Shown piece after piece: positions 57,701 to 64,000 of a stretch of 64,000 nucleotides of DNA (the first letter of the stretch is position 1; every line of letters starts with the position of its first letter). The position numbers and the translations under genes were made by a program. Source of the DNA: Solenopsis invicta (lineage: Eukaryota > Arthropoda > Insecta > Hymenoptera > Formicidae); assembly GCF_016802725.1 (NCBI RefSeq), contig NC_052675.1, positions 7,577,622-7,641,621 on the forward strand, given 5' to 3'. The notes beneath the pieces are model-generated. The model had not been told where the DNA came from. It searched no databases and worked only from the letters and a program-made list of their open reading frames with translations.

Positions 57701-59973
57701 CTTAACTTAGTCGTAGTGCTACTTTCTTTAATAACCGTATGATGCGGTAAATAATACGAGAGTTTGTCGTTCGTAAGATCCTTGATTTCACGCATGTGAT
57801 TTAAGTTAATATATTCTCGCATAAAATTTTTGTACTGTAAATAGACTGCGGGTTGAGTTGTTAGACGCCTTTCCAAGTTAAGAAAGCGACGCCTTGCGAT
57901 CTCCATCGAGTCGCCCAATTGCTGAATTTTCTCTTCGTTCACAGGTAATTTAACTATAAACCGACCTTCTTTGTTACGCCTAACATTCTGTTGAAAGTGC
58001 GTTTCACATAGTTGTTCATTGAGAGTACGAGGTGCTGTATTAGCAGAAGAAATATCATGCTCAACCTCCCAGAATTTCGAAATGGAGTCATTTAGTTTGT
58101 CGACCGCAGTAACGTGACAGACTGGTGTCGCTATATTCGAGCAATCGAACGATGGACCTCCGACCACCCACCCTAGCTTTGTTTTCTGCAACGTAGGATG
58201 AGCCTTGCACGATTTAATCTGACCGACACATAAAAGTGGCCAAAATAATGGAGCTCCGATGAGCATATCAATATCACTTGGAATGTTAAAGTTAGGATCT
58301 GCTAGTGCTAAATTTGACGGGATGTTATAATCTGACATCGGATGAAATTCTTGAGGAATTCTTTGTATAATACTATGAAGAATTATGCATTCAATAGTTT
58401 TAGTATATGCATTAACTCGAGATCGAAAAGTGACATTGACTATTCTTTTTGATTCGAATTGTCCTTCTGCTGCACCAGACATTGAAATGTGAAAATCTCG
58501 TACATTAAGTTGTAATTTATTTGCAAAATTTTCTGTAATGAAATTCAACTGCGAACCACTATCTAATAGAACTTTACAACCATGGGTTTGTCCTCTGGAA
58601 TCGTACACACTGACTATAGCGGTGGCAAGCAAAACATTACAAGCATTACTCATCTGAGTGCATTGAGTTACTACCGGCGATGGCGAGTCAGATGAAGACT
58701 CATTTGCCTTAGACAGTGAAGCTGTCTGTTGCTGATCTTTTTTTGCTATCTCATTTTTTGCTTCAAAATGTAATAATGTGTTGTGTGTCTTTCCACATTT
58801 ACGACAAGAACTAGCTGTACAATTTTTAGCCTGATGTGATCCCGCCTTTAAACAATTGATACATAAATGTGCATTCTTAGCGACTTCAAAACGCCTTTCG
58901 ACAGGAAGATTACGGAATGATTCACATTGAAAAATTAAGTGCTTACCCTTACAATGTATACAAGATTGATTATTTGTAACTACGTGCGCAGTAGGATATT
59001 TGGCCTTCTGTGAATTGTTCGTTACATCAGAGTTCACACGTCCTGTTGATTTGTTTGATATCGTTTCCAAGGCTTGACATCTTTTTGCCAAAAAATCTGT
59101 AAGTTCCTTGAATGTTGGTATTGTCGTGTCTGTACGACTCGTTTCCCATTCTTTGATCGTAGTGGAATCAAGCTTAGTCAACACCAGATGAACCATCACA
59201 TCATCCCATGTGTCAACTGGTCTCTGTAATGCCTTAAGAGCCCTGAAATGTTTAAGCACATTGTCGAGTAAACCACGCAATGCTGTGCAATTTTCTTTAT
59301 GAATTGGAGCAATCTCAAATATCGCCTTAATATGTGTTTGTACTATACGCCTCTTATTATCGAAACGTTCGCTTAACAATTGCCATGCTTCGGCATAATT
59401 ATCTGTTGTGATATCGAAAGATTTAATAACTTCCGCCGCCTTGTCTTTTAATGACGAGCGCAAATAATGGAATTTTTGAATAGACGACAATTTTTCATTA
59501 GCGTGAATGAGTTTATCAAATGAATCATGAAAGGTGTACCACTCTTCATACGAACCAGAAAAAGTAGGCAACTGTATTTTCGGCAATCGAATATTTGAGT
59601 CTGAATTATGTTGAGACGTAACTACTTGATTAGACACACTAGTGCTCGGTCGTGATTCTATCTGAGATTGTTCAATTACATTAATGCGCTGCTCATGTAA
59701 AGACATGAGTTGAAAATACGCTTCTTCAAACCGCGCACGATCTTCTACATATGCTGCAGTCACAGTCGTGTCCTTGTCTATCGCTAAACATTCGAGTCGC
59801 GATTGCACTTCGTCGTATTGTTCGAATAACTCCGCTAGTTTTTTCTTGCGCTCAATTAACTCAAATTTCGTTGCACGCAACGCTTGTGCGGACTCTAGAA
59901 ATGTTTTGAGCCGCGTGACCGAGCCCTTTATGCTCGTTCGCCGTGTTTTCGCTTCAGCTTCCGTAAGACTCAT
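54742..59973 (-). CDS. BEL/Pao Gag-Pol polyprotein, intact
   Basis: 1743 residues with no stop. It makes the particle and the enzymes of the retrotransposon. Order: N-terminal coiled coil (about 1-70); Gag core of the DUF1759 type (about 130-300); zinc knuckles at about 338-400 (CIHC, CINC, CRKCGKTH); aspartic protease with LLDSGSQ at 471; Pao-type reverse transcriptase with RVVFDAS, MTADVCKMYRQV and the YVDD catalytic site near 880; RNase H region; zinc-binding HHCC region (HLHAGAQAT, CVTC); integrase core with Asp in VDYAGPF, Asp in YSDNGLNF and Glu in GGIWEAAIK; then a C-terminal DUF5641-like domain. The start ATG follows a leader of about 500 bases after the primer-binding site. There is no envelope gene. 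Confidence 0.96.
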   Translation of the reverse strand: MSLTEAEAKTRRTSIKGSVTRLKTFLESAQALRATKFELIERKKKLAELFEQYDEVQSRLECLAIDKDTTVTAAYVEDRARFEEAYFQLMSLHEQRINVIEQSQIESRPSTSVSNQVVTSQHNSDSNIRLPKIQLPTFSGSYEEWYTFHDSFDKLIHANEKLSSIQKFHYLRSSLKDKAAEVIKSFDITTDNYAEAWQLLSERFDNKRRIVQTHIKAIFEIAPIHKENCTALRGLLDNVLKHFRALKALQRPVDTWDDVMVHLVLTKLDSTTIKEWETSRTDTTIPTFKELTDFLAKRCQALETISNKSTGRVNSDVTNNSQKAKYPTAHVVTNNQSCIHCKGKHLIFQCESFRNLPVERRFEVAKNAHLCINCLKAGSHQAKNCTASSCRKCGKTHNTLLHFEAKNEIAKKDQQQTASLSKANESSSDSPSPVVTQCTQMSNACNVLLATAIVSVYDSRGQTHGCKVLLDSGSQLNFITENFANKLQLNVRDFHISMSGAAEGQFESKRIVNVTFRSRVNAYTKTIECIILHSIIQRIPQEFHPMSDYNIPSNLALADPNFNIPSDIDMLIGAPLFWPLLCVGQIKSCKAHPTLQKTKLGWVVGGPSFDCSNIATPVCHVTAVDKLNDSISKFWEVEHDISSANTAPRTLNEQLCETHFQQNVRRNKEGRFIVKLPVNEEKIQQLGDSMEIARRRFLNLERRLTTQPAVYLQYKNFMREYINLNHMREIKDLTNDKLSYYLPHHTVIKESSTTTKLRVVFDASCRTTSGLSLNDTLLAGPTVQDDLFSILTRFRIPQYAMTADVCKMYRQVLIDESQTCFQRIFWRESPQDDLKCFELLTLTYGTVPASFLAIRTIRKLAEDEAESFPIGSKVTLRDFYVDDLLTGASTLKQALKIKEQATELLKRGGFELTKWSSNHASLRDSKVPCSKEFSLAVDHSNETRALGVSWNCESDIFKFTSIGHHQPLEKPTKRSILSRIALIFDPLGLLGPSVIIAKLLMQELWRSKLDWDESISNESHTLWREYEGKLQILRNIGIPRMVVCNEMQNVEIHGFSDASQQAYGACLYVKSISRNGQVEVRLLCSKSRVAPLKALSIPRLELCGALLLAQLTLKVRSCLPVVIRSMYFWTDSRIVLCWLRSCSRKWTPFVANRIAEIQRLTDISDWRHVPSLENSADPLSRGVMPDLLGDLDIWWFGPSWLKLNENEWPSENFHTSDIELPEGRVAALVSGIEAKPQYDIFNRFSKFSRLIRVVAFCHRFTKNCKIKGIKMLHVNNKDSVKVQPLTIEELEQSRIALVRLVQHDAFKAEMHSIKVNRCLNKNSNILRLKPFIDMHGILRVGGRLVNADISYQYKHPILLPGKHAFTQLIIKYEHERHLHAGAQATLSAIRQNYWPTSARSTVRSMIKKCVTCVRNAPTLSNTLMADLPETRVRSVKYVFQKCGVDYAGPFLYKEGQRKNSKTVKCYIALFICLATKAVHIELAADLSSETYLNVFKRFISRRGRPTDIYSDNGLNFVGAKRELNELYELFKTDSLKQKIVDFMALEKIKWHFIPPRAPHMGGIWEAAIKSTKFHLKRIIGEASLKHDELLTLLTQVEAILNSRPLTPLSNDPSDLNALTPAHFLIGCPITAYPEPSLETLPINKLSRWQRVEKLKQHFWRRWVKEYLHTCQSRTKWNTISKPIKIGQMILLQEDNLPPLCWSLGRIEQIHPGDDGVVRVATVRTPKGVYKRSITRLCVLPVEE

Positions 59974-60473
59974 CGCGCCTTTTTATACAATGACTGAAAA
60001 CGATTGACTTACGTGTGTATGACAATGTATACCGAATGTATTGTTACGTATGTTACATCGAGTCGTCGACGCAGCAATGCAGTCGTGTGTTGATGCTTCA
60101 ATGAATGCCAGCTGTAGCCTTGAGTGTGTCCCGTCTACGCTGTCCAAACCTCCTTCCGTCGAAGTAGTTAATCCTCCATGCAGTGGTATGGAAGTTTCGA
60201 GAATGCTCGGCGTCCGTAATGGCGGATCCGAGCTTGCGACAATTTGAGATGATGTAGCGCGTGATATGTAACGCCAACCTTTTATGGTGTATGTCTCAGC
60301 CGTCTTTGGTTATGTCCGAAAACGACAGATTCCAGGCCGATATGAATTAGGCTGATAATTGCAATATGTGCTTCCAGCTCACGCACCGAATATACCATTC
60401 GGATTTATGCTTCTAGACGCGTGCCAATATGGCTGTGCACGCGTTGTATGAGAGATCTTTTACGACGACGTAT

Positions 60474-60489
60474 CCGGCTCGAAGGACCA
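60474..60489 (-). promoter_or_regulatory. tRNA primer-binding site
   Basis: The forward strand reads CCGGCTCGAAGGACCA, ending in CCA like a tRNA 3' end, one base from the 5' LTR. The minus-strand element thus carries the complementary primer site. The tRNA species was not assigned. Confidence 0.8.
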
Positions 60490-60490
60490 A

Positions 60491-60850
60491 TGTTTTGTCT
60501 ATTTTCGAGGGAATTTGCACTATCCTCGGCGACTTGCGTCGTTTGCGTACTTGGACGCTTATTCTTACGATTTTGAAATGATGGTGACACAAATTAATAA
60601 ATATATAAATTTTTATTGTCAACCGTAAAAGAATGTGACTCTCACAGAGGTTGCGTGAGAACTAAACTAGTGGAGGGGCCGACTTCACACACAGAGACGA
60701 AGCGAAGTCCCCTAAAATGAACGCAATATGGCGGGCGCGCTAGTGAGACGTAAAGGGCGCTCTCGCGCTAGTGATACATGAATGGCGCTCTCGCGCTAGT
60801 GAAACGTCACAATACATGCGCGGCTAATTTAAATCATGGTAAACTCAACA
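60491..60850 (-). repeat. BEL/Pao 5' LTR
   Basis: 360 bases, partner of 54214-54571. Should contain the promoter for the minus-strand transcript. Confidence 0.95.
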
Positions 60851-61248
60851 GTGCGTCTTCAAACTTTTTCACCTGTCCGGGACGCTCCTTGTTTTCTACG
60901 CCGAAATCACCACTTTTGAAGCGTTGGAACCATTCTCGACACGTTCTTTCACTAATGGAAGCCTCATCATAAGTTTTTACAATCATTCGACGCGCCTCAG
61001 CCGCAGATTTTTTCCAATTGAAGGCAAAAAGCAAAACTTCCCGCAAATGAAGCTTATTGGGCACAAATTTCGACATTTTCGATCACAAAAAAATATATAA
61101 CGCCGATAAAAATTCACAACTGCAATGATAAGGAATTGTTGCCAGATGCCCAACCTTACATTTAAAATTTTTGATCTAACGTTTGGCGCCAGCATTTACC
61201 GCTGGCGCCATCTACTGGAAAATGGCGGTTTTCAATTTGTACTCCTAA

Positions 61249-61540
61249 TAGATATATATTAAACATTTTTGTGAATAAATATATATATATGTGTATATAT
61301 ATATATTTAACGTACTTAAATTTAACATATCTAAAAACATAAAATAATACGGTTTCTTTTGTTAGAGATGTTATAATAAAAGTTAACATAAATTTTCATT
61401 ATTGTTAATAATAAATAGAAAATGTAAATTAACGAATTGACTAATTTCACAGCCTTACTTTTATAACCGCGCTTTAGTCCCGGTCTACAATGGGAGTAGT
61501 AAGCCTTAAGTCTTAGGAAATTAACCAATCACAGATTAAT
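61249..61540. other. AT-rich spacer
   Basis: Nothing recognised apart from short TA runs near 61280-61305. Confidence 0.5.
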
Positions 61541-62121
61541 ATGAAGACAATAATTAACTATGATTGTTATTGTACATCAGGACTTACAAAAATTAACAAC
61601 TCCTATAACACACTGCTATTGTTTGGCATCAAAACAACATCAAACATGTCACTTGATGTCATTTTGATATCAAAAATTACGAATACTAATGAAGTGTGTA
61701 TCTCAATAATTGTGGCTCCGTTATTTATAGCCGATGCGCCAGCAAGAGCTCAAATACAAAATTTAGTTCATTTTAATGGAAAGTACGGTTGCAACATCTG
61801 CGAGATAAAAACAGAAAGATACAAGCCAGTTTTTGGACAAAAAATCATTCGTGTTTATAATTATCCAAAAAAACAAATCAAACTAAGGATAGCGGAAAAA
61901 ATGGAAGATCAAGCTGAAAGAGTATTAATAAAAAAGAACGAGATATTAAAGGTATCAAGGGTTACTCCGTAGTTTCTCTATTACCTTTTTTAGATTTGTC
62001 CACTTGTCTCTTGCTTGAATACATGCATTCAGTTTTGTTAGGAATAGGCAAATAATTCATTAATATTTGGTTTCATAAAAAAGGTGCATGGAACATTGTA
62101 CAATATTTAAGGGAAATTGAT
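61541..62121 (+). pseudogene. Relic of a large transposase-like protein (DAPARA...CxxC type)
   Basis: An open frame to 61972 contains IVAPLFIADAPARAQIQNLV and YGCNICEIKTERYKP. This block (DAPA-R followed by a C-x2-C) is common in insect proteins derived from plant-TNP2/CACTA-like transposons. Near 61950 the frame changes, and the protein continues as GIKGYSVVSLLPFLDLSTCL, LLEYMHSVLLGIGK, the EYMH-VLLG motif that follows in the same family. A TAA (62053-62055) and then FINIWFHKKGAWN precede the MITE at 62125, which cuts it. The exact superfamily is uncertain. Confidence 0.65.
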
Positions 62122-62123
62122 AA

Positions 62124-62426
62124 AACAAGCACACAAAAAAACAAAAGTGTCATGTCCGAGAGACTACATCTATGTATTCTTATGTATTTTGACGCCCTGA
62201 AACCGAATATGACCTCAGAATTGCTCTATCAAATCAAGATTTTTTTACATTCAAAGAATTGCTAAACATTCCTTAAAATTACACACTATTCAACCCGGTA
62301 AAAAAAAATCCTAACCTAATGGAGCAATTCTAAAGTCACATTCGATTTCAGGGCGTCAAAATACATAGGGATACATAGGTGTGTAGTCTCTCAGACATAA
62401 CACTTTTGTTTTTTTGTATGCCTGTG
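62124..62426. mobile_element. MITE with inverted repeats of about 85 bases, uninterrupted copy
   Basis: The left arm (CACACAAAAAAACAAAAGTG, GAGAGACTAC, ATGTATTTTGACGCCCTGAAA) and the complementary right arm bound about 300 bases. TA lies at the outer edges (62122-62123, 62427-62428). Likely Tc1/mariner-mobilised. A second copy starts at 62723. Confidence 0.82.
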
Positions 62427-62428
62427 TA

Positions 62429-62722
62429 ATTACCAACTCGAATAAGAATTATCAAAGACTTCATATTCTTAACTTTAATTAATAAGAACTTATTTATGTG
62501 TTGATTAGGTATAATATGTTTATCTTTAGCTTAAAGCTTTCTGACGATAAAAGAACATTTTAGTAAATGTAACATTATAAGGTTGAAAAATAAAGTATAA
62601 ATTATTATCTATTTGCAAGAAGAATGTAATAGATCCATATTTCTTTTTTTTATCTATTTCCAAGAAGAATCTAATATCTATTCCAAGAAGAATCTAATAA
62701 ATCCATATTAGTAAAAAAATTA
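62429..62722. other. Spacer between MITE copies
   Basis: AT-rich; a short local duplication (TCTATTTCCAAGAAGAATCT-type, near 62605-62705). May hold further remnants of the transposase relic, not provable here. Confidence 0.4.
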
Positions 62723-63998
62723 CACAAGCACACAAAAAAACAAAAGTGTCATGTCTGAGAGACTACACCTATGTATTTTGACGTCCTAAAACTGAATATG
62801 ACTTCAGAATTGCTCCATCAAGTCAGGATTTTTTTTACCGGGTTGAATAGTGTGTAATTTTAACCCTTAAACACACGTACCAATCCTGTAAAATACGAAA
62901 ACACATTTTTGGGTCTGGGAGACTTTTTCAACTTTGAGAAGCTATAATTTTGATTACAATCAATATTTTTCTACGATTTTTTTTTAAAACAAAAGTTCAA
63001 AATCTCAGGAGTGTGACTGCATAATCGGCATTGCCGACAAATAATTTATTGTGAAGTTATAAAAGCAAAACCATTAAGCAAAAATGAGAAATTGGTCAAA
63101 AATCCACTTTTCCTTCAAAAAATCATATCTTCGCAACAACAAACGTTTAAGGACTTTCAAATACGGCGTTTTAAAGCTAAAGAGTCACACTTTCAAAATA
63201 AAATTTGGCAAAGTCATTTCTTTTAAAAAGTATAATTATGTAACATGGAGAATATGAGGTATTTTTGGGCATCTAAAAATCCACTTTAAAAAAAAAATCA
63301 TATCTTTGAAACAAAAAACTTTAAAGAACTTTACAATACGGCGTTTTAAAGCTAAAGATTCATACTTTCAAAAAAAAATTATATTATTGTCATTTCTATT
63401 AAAAAATGTACTTATGTAACAAGGCGAATATGAGGAATTTTTGATTAAATCGTGTTTAAAATTGAAAATTGATGTGTTTCATGATATATTTCGGTAAAAC
63501 TCTTTTTTCTACAACATTTTATAGTATTCCAACTTTAGACAGAGTATATGCGAGTAACATCTGCAAATCGACCTGTTCGAACGTATTTTGTCCAGTTTTT
63601 TTATGTAAAATACTCACAAAAAAGTTTCACTTACACACTATATGGGTCGCATTGACCCTAACAAAACTTTGCTGCCGTGCCGTTCGAATTCTAGTTGACC
63701 AAAAAAGTTGATCAACTATATCAATTGGAAAAAGAGATTTCAAACTTTTTTTACGTCTTGGTCCGAACCTCCTATCTCATTCCGTCTTCACATAGCAAGC
63801 GTTCAAAACTTCATATGGGGTCTCTCAAACACACTTGCGTGTTTAAGGGTTAAGGAACGTTTAGCAATTTTTTAAGTGTAAAAAAATCCTGATCTGATAA
63901 AGCAATTCTGAGGTCATATTCGGTTTCAGGACGTCAAAATACATAGGGATACATAGGTGTAGTCTGTCAGACATAACACTTTTTTTTGTGTGCCTGTG
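62723..63998. mobile_element. Second copy of the MITE, split by a TTAA element
   Basis: Left half 62723-62863 and right half 63850-63998 match the copy at 62124-62426 in inverted orientation. TA flanks lie at 62721-62722 and 63999-64000, the window edge. The two halves are separated by the 986-base TTAA element. Confidence 0.85.
62864..63849 (-). mobile_element. TTAA-flanked element family, copy 3, complete (piggyBac-type ends)
   Basis: 986 bases between two TTAA sites (62860-62863, 63850-63853), with ends CCCTTAAACACACG and GCGTGTTTAAGGG. The intact MITE copy shows the empty site with a single TTAA (TAATTTTAAGGAA), proving TTAA is the target duplication. The interior repeats AAATACGGCGTTTTAAAGCT twice (about 63158 and 63331) and codes for nothing. 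It is the reverse orientation of copies at 35408 and 42613. Confidence 0.93.
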
Positions 63999-64000
63999 TA

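Larger units (their letters stand above)
54214..60850 (-). mobile_element. BEL/Pao LTR retrotransposon, complete and apparently young
   Basis: The element is 6.6 kb on the minus strand: 5' LTR 60850-60491, primer-binding site, one polyprotein, purine-rich tract, 3' LTR 54571-54214. The five-base target duplication GTGCG is at 54209-54213 and 60851-60855. The LTRs begin TGTTTTGTC and end ACTCAACA. They differ only at a few positions around 54375-54400 and 60646-60670, so insertion is recent in evolutionary terms. It sits in a mariner transposase gene. Confidence 0.95.
53395..61076 (-). pseudogene. Mariner transposase in two parts, inactivated
   Basis: The N-terminal part (61076 down to about 60856) begins MSKFVPNKLHLREVLLFAFN and carries the first DNA-binding helices (CREWFQRFKSGDFGVENKER). 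It stops at the BEL/Pao insertion. The rest resumes at about 54208 with LGVTQQAISHRLKTMGMIQK and GDEKWIHYDNPKRK (first catalytic Asp). It loses frame around 53930-53640, then ends with PPYSPDIAPSDYHLFRSM (third catalytic Asp) to the stop at 53395. Besides the insertion there are internal frame breaks, so it was probably dead already or decayed since. Confidence 0.9.
53322..61248 (-). mobile_element. Mariner split by a BEL/Pao insertion
   Basis: Inverted repeats TTAGGAGTACAAATTGAAAG (53322) and its near complement ending at 61248, with TA on both sides (53320-53321, 61249-61250). Subtracting the LTR element and one copy of its five-base target duplication leaves about 1285 bases, a normal mariner length. 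The transposase is on the minus strand and is related to the one at 36870-38151. Confidence 0.9.

Overview
The window looks like insect nuclear DNA, most likely from a hymenopteran such as an ant. The case rests on spliced genes with long AT-rich introns, an insect-type Egfr, a White-type ABCG half-transporter, and a transposon load typical of arthropods (mariner, BEL/Pao, CR1-like LINEs, TTAA-flanked DNA elements). Species is inferred from gene style only. Nothing bacterial, no CRISPR array and no confident tRNA or rRNA gene was seen.

Layout. 0.4-3.8 kb: the 3' half of Egfr on the + strand (transmembrane segment, kinase, tyrosine-rich tail, stop at 3763). 3.8-7.9 kb: 3' UTR and AT-rich spacer. 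7.9-17.4 kb: two unrelated non-LTR retrotransposons, each lying between (TC)n tracts. The first has ORF1 and ORF2 in the same frame, separated only by a UGA. 18.4-22 kb: MITE-like and inverted-repeat elements. 24.0-25.3 kb: a mariner with an intact transposase. 25.4-32 kb: minisatellites, large palindromes and duplicated segments. 27.2-42.2 kb: seven minus-strand exons of an ABCG transporter. Its Walker A exon is not recognised in the window, it has two one-base frame problems, and its Walker B glutamate is replaced by lysine. Its introns hold a decayed mariner and a TTAA element. 42.6-44.1 kb: a TTAA-flanked element end joined to a P-element-like transposase relic. 46-53 kb: dispersed repeats, a hAT relic and a transposase tail with a PHD-like finger. 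53.3-61.2 kb: a decayed mariner split by an apparently young BEL/Pao element with an intact 1743-residue polyprotein. 61.5-64 kb: a transposase relic cut by a MITE, then a second MITE copy itself cut by a TTAA element.

How it fits together. Egfr and ABCG converge and are the only host genes recognised; almost everything between and beyond them is mobile-element debris. Six one-base frame breaks at short base runs occur in unrelated features, including Egfr, which should be under strong constraint. Some apparent inactivation here may therefore be sequence error rather than biology.
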